A DNA stretch of 40,080 nt from an uncultured Collinsella sp. (lineage in GTDB: Bacteria; Actinomycetota; Coriobacteriia; Coriobacteriales; Coriobacteriaceae), in assembly GCA_905209455.1 (NCBI GenBank), contig CAJLTA010000020.1, forward strand, positions 1 to 40,080, read 5' to 3'. Below the pieces are notes generated by a model. The model made no database searches, had not been told where the DNA came from, and saw only the letters and a list, made by a program, of their open reading frames with translations. The translations under genes were made by a program, and so were the position numbers. Below are positions 29,956 through 38,271 of this stretch, one piece after another. Each line of letters opens with the position of its first letter. Position 1 is the stretch's first letter.

Positions 29956-30325
29956 TACCAATCAAGATAAGACCGCTCGTACGCCGCGCCTGACGATTGA
30001 CCAGAGCGCCACACCGGCGAGCGAACCTGTTGATTCCAAAGCAGAGGCAACCGAGTTACAAGACGTGGCAGCCGCGGATTTTGACGAGGCTATGGGTCTC
30101 ATCAAGGGTACGGGCGCTGCCATCTGGAGCTATGCTGTGCGTCATCCCAACACCACGCTCGGTGCCGTCGCTGGCTTTATCCTCGCCGTGTTGGTGCTCA
30201 CGCTCGGCCTGTGGGACACGCTCGTCATTGCATTCTTCGTGCTGATCGGCGCCGTGATCGGCCAAATTCGCGACGGCGAGAACGGGATCGTCAACTTCTT
30301 CGGCCGTCTGTTTAGCGGCCGCTAA
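29948..30325 (+). CDS. DUF2273 small membrane protein with N-terminal extension
   Basis: A 125-residue protein. The last ~60 residues are the DUF2273 domain: NTTLGAVAGFILAVLVLTLG, then LVIAFFVLIGAVIGQIRDGENGIVNFF. The usual protein is about 60-75 residues; here a charged, Asp/Ala-rich leader of ~65 residues precedes it. The start is GTG at 29948 (GTGGAGG 6 bases upstream), overlapping the amaP stop by 8 bases. The same frame stays open further upstream inside amaP, but that is a shadow. Its role with AmaP and Asp23 at the envelope is inferred from conserved order. Confidence 0.85.
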   Translation: MSDTNQDKTARTPRLTIDQSATPASEPVDSKAEATELQDVAAADFDEAMGLIKGTGAAIWSYAVRHPNTTLGAVAGFILAVLVLTLGLWDTLVIAFFVLIGAVIGQIRDGENGIVNFFGRLFSGR

Positions 30326-30369
30326 TATGTATTCGACTGTCGCATCCGCGGCAGGCATAAGGAGGAACC

Positions 30370-30882
30370 ATGGCTTTTAATACGAAGGTCGATGTGGCCG
30401 ATACCGAGCTCGAGGAGAAGGAGGCGGCCGTCGCCGAAGCCGAGGATGTGACGCTCGAGGATGAGGCGCTCGTCGAGGCCGAGTCCGCCGATGACGCGGA
30501 CGAGGATGATGAGGAAACAGACGAGTCCGAGGACTCGCTGACCTATTCCAACGGTGTGATCGAGAAGATCGTCGCCATGGCCACCCGCGAGGTGCCGCAC
30601 GTCCTGGGCATGAAGGGTAACCTTATGCACTTTGTGCAGGAGCAGTTTGGTGCCGAGAATCTGACCAAGGGCGTGACGGTTGAGGTCACCGATGACAATC
30701 GCGTGGTCGTCAACATCTCCGTCACTATCGAGTACGGCGCCTATGCGCCCGCGATCTTCGACGATGTCAAGGCACGTGTCACCGAGCGCCTTGCCGCGAT
30801 GACCGGCCTTGAGGTGGCGGGCGTCAACCTGCGCATCGAGGACGTCATCACCCCCGAGGAGTACGAGCACCGCACCAGCTAG
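30370..30882 (+). CDS. Asp23/Gls24 family envelope stress response protein
   Basis: A 170-residue protein. Residues 1-58 are a strongly acidic, disordered leader (runs of Glu, Asp and Ala). The Asp23 domain follows: YSNGVIEKIVAMATREVPHV, GVTVEVTDDNRVVVNISVTIEYG, FDDVKARVTERLAAMTGLEV and GVNLRIEDVITPEE. Members are abundant, form membrane-linked filaments and respond to alkaline or envelope stress. AAGGAGG lies 5 bases before the start. It is the last gene of the amaP-DUF2273-asp23 operon and is followed by a dispersed repeat and a terminator. Confidence 0.92.
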   Translation: MAFNTKVDVADTELEEKEAAVAEAEDVTLEDEALVEAESADDADEDDEETDESEDSLTYSNGVIEKIVAMATREVPHVLGMKGNLMHFVQEQFGAENLTKGVTVEVTDDNRVVVNISVTIEYGAYAPAIFDDVKARVTERLAAMTGLEVAGVNLRIEDVITPEEYEHRTS

Positions 30883-30889
30883 CACGAGT

Positions 30890-30944
30890 AACCTTCCAAA
30901 AAGGGACAGGTTTGTTTTGGCAGGCTTTATCTGCGAAAACGTTA
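30890..30944 (+). repeat. 55-bp dispersed repeat, copy B
   Basis: This matches copy A (26012-26066, opposite strand) over its full length with about 5 differences. It sits just past the asp23 stop codon and just before its terminator. Confidence 0.8.
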
Positions 30945-30987
30945 AACGGCCGACCGCGCAAGCAAAAGCGTGGCCGGCCGTTATTTG
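30945..30987 (+). terminator. Intrinsic terminator of the amaP-asp23 operon
   Basis: AACGGCCGACCGCGC (30945-30959) pairs with GCGTGGCCGGCCGTT (30968-30982), one mismatch and one wobble pair, then ATTTG. It directly abuts repeat copy B. Confidence 0.75.
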
Positions 30988-31099
30988 TATGCCCCCCGAT
31001 GTGGGCATACCGCTCGTCTAACTAGGGGTTGCAATCGTCGCGTTCCGCGTTACCCTAATGGGCGCATTGTTTCCAAATTGTTAACGAAGGGTTGCCGTA

Positions 31100-32122
31100 A
31101 TGGCCGACGAGCACGAAACAGAAAGCAAGGCATGGGCGATTGAGGCCGCCGCGGCAGAGGCGGCATCGCGTGCTGCCGAAGAGGTGCATCGTCCTCCCGT
31201 AGTGCCGATGGAGCGCGTGGTTGATCGCACCGATATCGAGCGCGGCGAGCGTGCCGGCCAAAAGCGCAGCCAGGAGCCGGGTTTCCCGCGCTTTTTTGCC
31301 GAGCTCAATCTGGGCCTGATTCTTACGGCCTTTGCCATCGTTGCGTTTAAAACCCCTAATCACTTTGCTTTTGGCGGCACCTCGGGCGTGTCGGTCATTC
31401 TGTCCACGCTGTTCCCGACCCTGCCCGTCGGCGTCTTTATGTGGATTATCAACGCGGTTCTCGTCGTTTTGGGCTTTATCTTTTTGGAACGCAAGGCGAT
31501 TCTTTGGAGTGTCTTCGCCTCGTTTGCGCTGTCCGCCTATGTTTCGCTGTTTGAGCTCTTTATTCCGACCGATGTCTCGATGACGGGTGATATGTGGCTC
31601 GACCTGTGCTTTGCCGTCATCTTGCCGGCGCTCGGCAGCGCTATTGTCTTTGATATCGGCGCCTCGACGGGCGGCACGGACATTCTTGCCATGATCCTCA
31701 AGCGCCGCACGACGCTCGAGATTGGCCGCGCGCTGCTGTTGGTTGATATCGGCATCGTGGCCATCGCGGCCTTTTTGTATGGCCCGCGTGTCGGTCTGTA
31801 TTGTGTGCTCGGCCTGTTTGCCAAGACGCTTGTGGTCGACAAAGCCATTGAGAGCATTCACCTGCGCAAAGTCTGCACGGTCATTTGCTCCGAGCCCCTT
31901 AAGGTCGAGGAGTTTATCGTCAAGCATCTCAACCGTACGGCGACCATCAGTCGCGGCTACGGTGCCTTCTCGGGCAAGTGCGTGACGGTGATCATGAGCG
32001 TGCTGAGCCGTCGCGAGGCCGTGCAGCTGCGCCGTTATGCGCGCGAGGTCGATCCGGGTGCCTTTATCACGATCGTCGACAGCTCCGAGATTGTCGGCAA
32101 GGGCTTCCGCGGAACGAACTAG
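31100..32122 (+). CDS. YitT family membrane protein (with DUF2179)
   Basis: A 340-residue protein. The N-terminal ~65 residues are charged, Ala-rich and probably cytoplasmic. Five to six membrane helices follow, with the YitT marks FGGTSGVSVIL, SAIVFDIGASTGGTDILAMIL and LGLFAKTLVVDKAIE, and a C-terminal cytoplasmic DUF2179 domain (VCTVICSEPLKVEEFIVKHL, then GAFSGKCVTVIMSVL). Function is not known; some relatives are linked to export. AAGGG lies about 8 bases before the start. It is alone on its strand, with the frameshifted zinc-ribbon gene next. Confidence 0.85.
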   Translation: MADEHETESKAWAIEAAAAEAASRAAEEVHRPPVVPMERVVDRTDIERGERAGQKRSQEPGFPRFFAELNLGLILTAFAIVAFKTPNHFAFGGTSGVSVILSTLFPTLPVGVFMWIINAVLVVLGFIFLERKAILWSVFASFALSAYVSLFELFIPTDVSMTGDMWLDLCFAVILPALGSAIVFDIGASTGGTDILAMILKRRTTLEIGRALLLVDIGIVAIAAFLYGPRVGLYCVLGLFAKTLVVDKAIESIHLRKVCTVICSEPLKVEEFIVKHLNRTATISRGYGAFSGKCVTVIMSVLSRREAVQLRRYAREVDPGAFITIVDSSEIVGKGFRGTN

Positions 32123-32271
32123 CACAGACATATTCAACGAACCGCCTGCTGGCGCCGCGTACCTTGCAAATCGGTCATCTTTGAGTATTTGACCCCACAT
32201 TGGGCAATAATGATGCTAAAGACATCGTTTGCGATCCAAGTGATTCGTTCAAGATACGAAGGGATGATTCT

Positions 32272-33550
32272 ATGTTCTGCTCGCAGTGTGGCGCCCCCAT
32301 GGGCGATAACGACAAGTTCTGCGGCGTGTGTGGTGCTCCTAATGCCGGTGCCTCTGGCCCCGCTCCCCAGGGACAGCCTCAGCCCCAGCAGTTTGTTCCG
32401 CAACCGCCCGTGGCGAATGCGCCAAAGGGCTGTGTGGCTCAGGCGTTCCAAGATATGACCAAGACTCCGGGCGTGCTTCAGCGTGTATGCCAAATCGCGT
32501 TTTTGCCGGCGCTGATTTGCGTTGTGTCGGTGCTCGTGTTGTTTATTCCCGTTATTGGCGGCATTGCGGCTGCCATCGGCTTTTTGGCAGCTTGCATTGC
32601 GAGTGTGTGTGGTTCCGGCTTTGGTATCGAGTGGGGCCGTGATCTTTCGCTCAAGGTCGATGACGGCATGGACCGTCCACTCATGCGTTCCACGTCGTTT
32701 GGTCTCGGAGTCTTTTCGAGCGTTATTTCGGTCGTGCTCGAGGTTATCGCTGCCATTCCCGTTATCGGTGTAGTGCTTTCGCTGGTGGAGGGCGTGGTAA
32801 TTGGCGCCGCGGGCTCGTATTCTTATTACGGCTCCTATGCACTCGAGGCTGCGCTGTTCGGTTCGCTCGGCCTGCTTGTCCTGGCACTAATTGCCTCGGC
32901 GATTCTGGGTGTCTTCTTTAAGATGTTCGCCGACATCGCCGTGATGCACTTTGCGGTGACCGGGCGTGTCGAGAGCGCGTTTTCGCTCGATAAGGTCTGG
33001 GCGGCGTTTAAGCACAACAAGACCAAGCTGTTCTGTGCTTCGTTCCTTCCCGAGTTTTTGACGGGCCTGGTCGCCAACGTTGTCACATGGATCTTGACGG
33101 TCGTCTTTGGCGCCATTGCCTCTGTCGGTATGTATAGCTACTACTATCGTCCTACGGGTATTGAGGCAATTGTTACCGGCGGTGGCGTCACGCTCGCGCT
33201 GTTCTTGGTGCTGGTCGCTTTCCTTGGTGCTGGTCGCTTTCGTCACCGTATTTCTTACGGTCTTTGGCAAGATGCTCAAGCACCGTGCCGTTGGCTATTG
33301 GGCCGCACGCTATGCAAGCGAGTGGGCCGATGAGGATAAGGACGACGTTCTGACTTTTGTGTTGCCCTTCGAGAAGAAGTCCGCTCCTTCGGGTTACAGC
33401 GCTCCGGATGCTTCGCCGGCGCCCGAGCCTGAACCGGCGCCCGAGTCTGAGACGGCATCTGGGCCCGAGCCTGCGCCTGAGCCTGAGCCGGCACCTGCAC
33501 CTGAGTCGGCGTCCGAGCCAAGCTCCGACGAGGAACCTCAGGACGAGTAG
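32272..33550 (+). pseudogene. Zinc-ribbon membrane protein gene frameshifted by a 19-bp duplication
   Basis: The N-terminus (MFCSQCGAPMGDNDKFCGVCG) is a four-cysteine zinc ribbon followed by a Pro/Gln linker and six or so membrane segments. At 33204-33241 the 19-mer CTTGGTGCTGGTCGCTTTC is present twice in a row. This shifts the frame, and the first frame then runs to a stop at 33333. Removing one copy restores a 419-residue protein that continues LFLVLVAFVTVFLTVFGKMLKHRAVGYWAARYAS and ends in an acidic Pro-Glu-Ala repeat tail (PAPEPEPAPE type) at 33550. The gene is thus broken as given, though slippage or reversion could restore it. A GAAGGGATG site precedes the start. Function is unknown; membrane-protein DUF4013-like families share this plan. 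Confidence 0.8.
33204..33241 (+). repeat. Exact 19-bp tandem duplication
   Basis: Copies at 33204-33222 and 33223-33241 are identical (CTTGGTGCTGGTCGCTTTC). Since 19 is not a multiple of 3, the duplication causes a +1 frame change inside the zinc-ribbon membrane gene. Confidence 0.95.
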
Positions 33551-33609
33551 CCATGCCGTCTGCCATTTGGGGACGGGGTAGAAATAGTAGAAATAGCGCT
33601 TGAAGAATG

Positions 33610-33648
33610 AGCGGGGGCGGACGTGTCGAAACGTCCGCCCCCGCTTTG
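33610..33648 (+). terminator. Intrinsic terminator after the zinc-ribbon gene
   Basis: AGCGGGGGCGGACGT (33610-33624) pairs perfectly with ACGTCCGCCCCCGCT (33631-33645) around a 6-nt loop, then TTGA. It lies between convergent genes and could serve both. Confidence 0.8.
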
Positions 33649-33690
33649 ACATCGCGATGTGGCTATGACTGCGAGATGCCAGCGAATCGA

Positions 33691-35154
33691 CTACTCGTCG
33701 TGCTTCTCCTCGCGGCGTGCAGCAGCGCGGGCTTCGTGGATGCCCTTGATCGCGGCATGGCGAGCCGTTCGGGCATCATGGATGGCGTCGCGAGCCTCGG
33801 CGGTCGTCGCTTTGGCAGAGCGCAACTTGGCGGCCAGATCGGGGTTGGTTTCGGCGACCGCGGTAATCGCGGGGCCGTCGAGCTCCTCTTGCGTGGGCTC
33901 GGCCAAAAAGTCGATAGCATACTGGGCGGCCACCATGGAGCCCTTTGCCAGCACGGTCTCGTCGATCTTGTAGAAGCAGGAATGTTGGGCGTACGTGGCG
34001 CCAATCTTGGGGTTGCGCGTACCTACAAAGGCGAGCACGCCCGGTACGCGACGCAGGTACTCCGAAAAATCCTCGCCCGAAAGCGTGCCGCGATAATGGC
34101 CTTGGCCGGTGGGGCCCAGGCACTTGATTACAGCCTGACGGCAGCGCTCGCTCGAGGCGGCGTCGTTTTCGACCTTGTAGTTGGCGATGGTGTAGTCGGT
34201 GAGCTCTGCCTCGGCGCCCAAGGCGGCCGCAGTATGCTCCACGATGCGGCGCATAAGCTCCGGCATTTCCTCGTGGGTCGAATCGCCGTAGGTGCGCACT
34301 GTGCCGGCGAGGTAGGCCGTGCCGGCGATAACGTTGCGCGCGGTGCCGCCGTGCAGCTCGCCGACGGTGATGACGGCCGGCTCGTAGGGGCTGATTTCGC
34401 GCGAGACGATGGTCTGCAGGGCGTTGACAATCTCGGCGGCAACCATGACGGCGTCGTGACCTCGCTGGGGCATGGCGCCATGGCACGAGGTGCCGCGGAC
34501 ATCGATGCGGAACCAGTCGGTATTGGCCATGCGCGGACCGGGCTCGCAGCTTACAGTGCCGGCGTCAACCTCGCTCCAGATGTGCGCGGCGTAGGCGCCA
34601 TCGACGCCGTCGAGCACGCCCGTGCCGATCATGAGTTTGGCGCCCTGGCCGTTTTCCTCGCTGGGCTGGAAGACGATGCGGACCTCGCCGTGGATGTCGT
34701 CGGTCATATGGCGCAGGATTTGCAGCGTTCCGAGCATCATGGCGATATGGCAGTCGTGGCCGCAGGCGTGCATGCAGCCCTCGTTGACGCTGGCGAACTC
34801 CTCGCCGGTCTGCTCGGTGACGGGCAGGGCATCGATGTCGGCGCGCAGCAGGATGCGGCGGCGTGGCGTGCCGTCCTCGCGGTAGGCATCCGGCGCGGTG
34901 CCGCGAAGGGTCGCCACAAGGCCCGTCTTAAGGGGACGCTCGTAGGGGATATTCATGGCGTCGAGCTGGTTGGCGATGTCGGAGGTCGTGCGCTCCTCGG
35001 CAAGGCTCAGCTCCGGGTGCTTATGGAAGTGCCGGCGCTGCTTGATGATATATGGTTCAAATTCGGTAGCGATATCTTTGATGGCTGCGGTGACGTCGTC
35101 AGCCGCGCGAGCCTCGGTCGCCGCCATAATCTGCTGTGCCTTGGTCTTCGTCAT
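33691..35154 (-). CDS. M20D-type amidohydrolase/peptidase
   Basis: A 487-residue zinc hydrolase of the aminoacylase/IAA-amino-acid-hydrolase group. Marks are RRHFHKHPELS (40-50), ILLRADIDALPVTE, the metal motif MHACGHDCH (128-136), VFQPSEENGQGAKLMI with the catalytic Glu, a satellite dimer domain (TSCHGAMPQ), and GTLSGEDFSEYL. It probably removes amino or acyl groups from N-acylated amino acids. It is ~90 residues longer than typical; the extra is mainly a charged Ala/Arg helix after FLAEPTQEEL. The start at 35154 has AAGGAG 10 bases upstream; the frame runs further but into the next gene's leader. It is divergent from a YtcJ-like hydrolase. Confidence 0.9.
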   Translation of the reverse strand: MTKTKAQQIMAATEARAADDVTAAIKDIATEFEPYIIKQRRHFHKHPELSLAEERTTSDIANQLDAMNIPYERPLKTGLVATLRGTAPDAYREDGTPRRRILLRADIDALPVTEQTGEEFASVNEGCMHACGHDCHIAMMLGTLQILRHMTDDIHGEVRIVFQPSEENGQGAKLMIGTGVLDGVDGAYAAHIWSEVDAGTVSCEPGPRMANTDWFRIDVRGTSCHGAMPQRGHDAVMVAAEIVNALQTIVSREISPYEPAVITVGELHGGTARNVIAGTAYLAGTVRTYGDSTHEEMPELMRRIVEHTAAALGAEAELTDYTIANYKVENDAASSERCRQAVIKCLGPTGQGHYRGTLSGEDFSEYLRRVPGVLAFVGTRNPKIGATYAQHSCFYKIDETVLAKGSMVAAQYAIDFLAEPTQEELDGPAITAVAETNPDLAAKLRSAKATTAEARDAIHDARTARHAAIKGIHEARAAARREEKHDE

Positions 35155-35322
35155 GGTCGATTTGCTCCTTGCTGGGTTGATCGCAAAATCGTACAGGCTC
35201 TCTCCAGTATGCCACCTGCCGCTAGGGCTGGTAAAGTTGCCGTTTGCCGCTTGGGGTTTTGTAACAAGAGTGGGGGAGTACACTCGGGGGTGTTGAATTT
35301 CCTGCCAGAGATGGGGATGCCC

Positions 35323-36960
35323 ATGCAACATATCGATCGGATTATCCGCTCCAAGAACGTCTTTACCGCGCAAGACGGCATCGATACCGCCCGCGAGCTG
35401 GCGATTGCCATCGCAGGCGACCGTATCGTCGCAGTCGGTGCGCCCGATGACGTGATTGCCGCCGCTCCCGCCGCCACGTCGGTTATCGACTACGGCGAGC
35501 AGTTTGTCTGCCCCGGTTTCCATGACGCTCATCTGCACTTCTTCCATACCTCGGTCGGTTCCTCGCCGTACATGCTCATGGATATGGGCACGTCCGAGGC
35601 GGCGTTGGTGCAGCATGCGCTCGAGTTTTCCCAGGACCTGCCCGACGACGCTTGGGTTGTGACGCAGGGCTGGCGCGACTACCGTTGGGACCCGCCCGAG
35701 CATCCTACCAAGGCGTCGCTCGATGCGGCATTCCCCGATCGTCCCTGCGTTATGTATTCGGGCGACGGGCACACGCTTTGGCTCAACAGCCGCGCACTCG
35801 AGGCACTCGGCGTCACGCGCGACAGCGAGCCACCAGCAGGCGGCAGTTACGACAAGGATGCAAACGGCGAACTCACGGGCATTGCTCACGAGGCGGCTGC
35901 CATGCAGCTGCTACCGCGCTGCCTTGAATGGCTGGGCGAGGATCGCATTGCAAGCGCTTACGCCGATCAAATGAGGCGTATGGCCGAGCAGGGCATCACC
36001 TCGATCTGCGATATGTCGCTCATGCCCATGCCGGGCTGCGATTTTATCCGCGACGACGTCTACGACAAACTGCAGGCAGCCGGCAAGCTGGGCATCCGAG
36101 CCCATCTGTTCCCCACGCTGTTGGATGACCAGTCGCGCTTGGAAGAGCTGCAGACCCGCTACGCGAACAACGCGCTGCTCTCGGCGCCAGGCTTTAAGCA
36201 GTTCTTCGACGGCGTGTCGAGCGAACACACGGCCTATCTCACCGAGCCCTATACCAACCCGCGCTTCCCGGGCGATCAAGGTCGCCTGACGGTTCCTGCC
36301 GAGCGCATGCGCAAGCTGGTTCTGGCGGCCGCGGAGCGCGGCCATACCGTGCGCATCCACGTCATCGGCGACGGTGCGATTCATGCCGCGCTGGATATCT
36401 TCGAGGAGGCCGCCGACCTGTACGGCCTGCCCCAGCACGGCCATAACACGCTCGAGCACCTGGAGAACCTCTTGCCCGAGGACATCGATCGCCTGCGCAA
36501 GCTCAACGTGGTTGCTTCGAGCCAGCCCTGCCACATTACACTCGACCCGGGTGGACCGGAGCGCGACCTGGGCCTGGAGCGCAGCCGCATCATGTGGCCG
36601 CTTGCGACCTATAAGCAGCGCGGCATCCGCCAAGCCTTCGGCACCGATAGTCCCATCACAGCCGTTACCAGCATGAACGTGCTCTACACGGCCATCACGC
36701 GCCAAGACCCCAAAAGCCACTGGCCCGAGGGCGGCTGGTTACCGAGCGAGCGTATCGATGCGGCAACAGCTCTGCGCAACTACACCCTGGGCAGCGCCTA
36801 CGCGGCAGGCGACGAGCAAAACCTCGGCAGCTTGGAGCCCGGCAAGTATGCCGACCTGGTAGTCCTGGACCAAAACCCGCTCATCATCGATCCCCAAGAG
36901 CTCCAGACCACTAAGGTTCAGGCCACCTACCTGGCAGGCAACTTGATTTACGAGCGCTGA
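35323..36960 (+). CDS. YtcJ-like metal-dependent amidohydrolase
   Basis: A 545-residue protein of the amidohydrolase superfamily (amidohydrolase_3/YtcJ). Marks: the beta-sandwich start IRSKNVFTAQDG, the metal His pair in CPGFHDAHLHF (His70/His72), IHVIGDGAIHAALD, NTLEHLENL, FGTDSPITAV (metal Asp) and the closing GSLEPGKYADLVVLDQNP. Substrates of the family are varied amides and cyclic ureas; none can be named here. ATGs at 35311, 35317 and 35323 are possible starts; 35323 is favoured by AGATGGGGAT just upstream. The frame also stays open far upstream, which is chance. It shares a divergent promoter region with the M20 gene. Confidence 0.88.
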   Translation: MQHIDRIIRSKNVFTAQDGIDTARELAIAIAGDRIVAVGAPDDVIAAAPAATSVIDYGEQFVCPGFHDAHLHFFHTSVGSSPYMLMDMGTSEAALVQHALEFSQDLPDDAWVVTQGWRDYRWDPPEHPTKASLDAAFPDRPCVMYSGDGHTLWLNSRALEALGVTRDSEPPAGGSYDKDANGELTGIAHEAAAMQLLPRCLEWLGEDRIASAYADQMRRMAEQGITSICDMSLMPMPGCDFIRDDVYDKLQAAGKLGIRAHLFPTLLDDQSRLEELQTRYANNALLSAPGFKQFFDGVSSEHTAYLTEPYTNPRFPGDQGRLTVPAERMRKLVLAAAERGHTVRIHVIGDGAIHAALDIFEEAADLYGLPQHGHNTLEHLENLLPEDIDRLRKLNVVASSQPCHITLDPGGPERDLGLERSRIMWPLATYKQRGIRQAFGTDSPITAVTSMNVLYTAITRQDPKSHWPEGGWLPSERIDAATALRNYTLGSAYAAGDEQNLGSLEPGKYADLVVLDQNPLIIDPQELQTTKVQATYLAGNLIYER

Positions 36961-36982
36961 CGTTCATACCGCACCGTTAAAC

Positions 36983-37028
36983 GCGGCTCGGGCAGTCTAC
37001 TTTGGGATGGCGCTCGAGCCGCATTTGT
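36983..37028 (+). terminator. Terminator after the YtcJ-like gene
   Basis: GCGGCTCG (36983-36990) pairs with CGAGCCGC (37015-37022) and is followed by ATTTGTTT. The stem starts 22 bases past the stop codon. Confidence 0.65.
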
Positions 37029-37217
37029 TTGCCGATGGGGGTTCGTTAGGAGCGTCCCCGCTCTGTTGGATTTGGGCGCGGGGTTGAGGTGCTGCTGTCT
37101 CGTGCGCTCAATTTGGACATCAGCAATGCTGACTCTTAGTGTTTTGCATACTTCCCATTACAGATTGCATAAAAAGGCTGGGATGTTCTTCCTGATCCTG
37201 ATGTACCCCCGCCCGTG

Positions 37218-37455
37218 CCGTGCAAAAAACGGAGTATTCAGCACCACGAGCTCTGCCGGTGCCGCTGCGGCTGAGTAACGTTGCGGAGATTGACGTCATT
37301 TTGGGCTCCGGTACGGCGCGAAGTACGTCCATTTGTCCCAACGGGGTCTGCCCACCGACCAAAACCGCCCGCTGAAGGCGTTCTTGGGACCAATAAGGTA
37401 TGTCCGGCGCGTATGCAGCCGTCCTGGCTTGCTGAATACTCCCAAAAATGCACGG
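37218..37455. repeat. 238-bp element with ~25-bp terminal inverted repeats
   Basis: The left end (37218-37242, CCGTGCAAAAAACGGAGTAT onward) and right end (37431-37455) are inverted copies with about 3 mismatches, including a perfect GGAGTATTCAGC / GCTGAATACTCC core. The inside has further small stems and no convincing gene. It makes up part of the 920-base gap between the YtcJ-like gene and groES. Confidence 0.55.
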
Positions 37456-37524
37456 TGCTTCCCAGGGGACCCGTGCGCGCAGCGAAAACCATACCCACGT
37501 TCCTATCCGCATCGCCATTTTGCT

Positions 37525-37752
37525 GCACTGACTTTTCTGAATGTCGGGCCCGAATTAGTTAGCCTGCCTCCCGTGTGGCTCCGGAGGGGCGGGGCATAAG
37601 GTTTATCGCGAGTTCCGCACGAGCCGAAGGCCACTTAATGTGGCCTTCGTGCGAGCAGGACTGCCCGAGCAGGAAACCTTACGCCCCGCCCCTCCGGAGC
37701 CACACGGGAGGCATCGCTAAGTTATCCCCCGGCATTCAGAAAATCTAAGTGC
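37525..37752. repeat. 228-bp palindromic element upstream of groES
   Basis: Nested inverted repeats fold the whole stretch. Outer ends are GCACTGAC-TTTTCTGAATG and CATTCAGAAAA-TCTAAGTGC. The main arms 37565-37604 and 37674-37713 match at 39 of 40 positions. An inner perfect stem GAAGGCCAC-TTAAT-GTGGCCTTC is at 37626-37648. It may be a structured non-coding RNA, a palindromic mobile element or a leader of groES. No transposase gene is near. Confidence 0.8.
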
Positions 37753-37782
37753 CAAAAAATAAGATTTTTTGACTCCGTGTTG

Positions 37783-37881
37783 TATAACCCGCCATTCGTG
37801 GGTACCATTCAACGCGTACGCAAACAAAAAAGGGTTAATTCGCGTGGTATAACCGCGCGGCCCAAAAAGGAGGAGACAAGC
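37783..37881 (+). promoter_or_regulatory. groES leader with two TATAAC boxes
   Basis: TATAAC occurs at 37783-37788 and again near 37850, each a possible -10 element, but neither has a good -35 hexamer at 17 bp. The classic CIRCE operator (TTAGCACTC-N9-GAGTGCTAA) is absent, and no HspR-type HAIR box is seen. GGTTA and TAACC half-sites flank the second box. Confidence 0.35.
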
Positions 37882-38175
37882 ATGTCGTCTTTGAAGCCGC
37901 TTGCAGATCGTGTTCTGGTCAAGCCCGACGAGGCCGAGCAGAAGACCGCTTCTGGTCTGTATATCGCCAGCAACGCTCAGGAGAAGCCGCAGCGCGGCAC
38001 CATCGTTGCCGTTGGCGCCGGCAAGGTCAACGACAAGGGTGAGCGCATCCCCATGGACGTCAAGGTCGGTGACGTTGTCATCTACGGTAAGTTCGGTGGC
38101 AACGAGGTCAAGGTCGACGGCGAGAAGTATCTGCTGATGCGCGCCGACGACATCTACGCTGTCGTCGAGGCCTAG
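37882..38175 (+). CDS. groES: Co-chaperonin GroES
   Basis: A 97-residue 10-kDa chaperonin that caps the GroEL ring. LKPLADRVLVKPDEAEQKTASGLYI is the family signature; the mobile loop lies at about 17-33, and GDVVIYGKFGGNEVKVDGEKYLLMRADDIYAVV closes the domain. The frame is open from 37777, but 37882 has AAGGAGGAG 7-8 bases upstream and is the normal N-terminus. It is followed by groEL after 96 bases with its own ribosome site, the usual operon order. Confidence 0.97.
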   Translation: MSSLKPLADRVLVKPDEAEQKTASGLYIASNAQEKPQRGTIVAVGAGKVNDKGERIPMDVKVGDVVIYGKFGGNEVKVDGEKYLLMRADDIYAVVEA

Positions 38176-38271
38176 TCTCGTCAGAATCTCTGATTCGTCT
38201 TTGAACGCGTCCGCCGCATAGGACTCGGAAGCGGCGACGCGAGTCACATTTCTTTTGGAGGATTACCTACC

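Noticed and set aside
33607..35322. Upstream extension of the YtcJ-like gene to 1117 residues
   Set aside because: The extension is antisense to the M20 hydrolase and has no domain. The family N-terminus begins near 35323.
37066..37599. Several 70-130 codon frames in the groES upstream block
   Set aside because: They overlap inverted repeats on both strands, lack ribosome sites and show no protein-like composition.
37753..37881. CIRCE operator for HrcA
   Set aside because: No TTAGCACTC or GAGTGCTAA pair can be found before groES.
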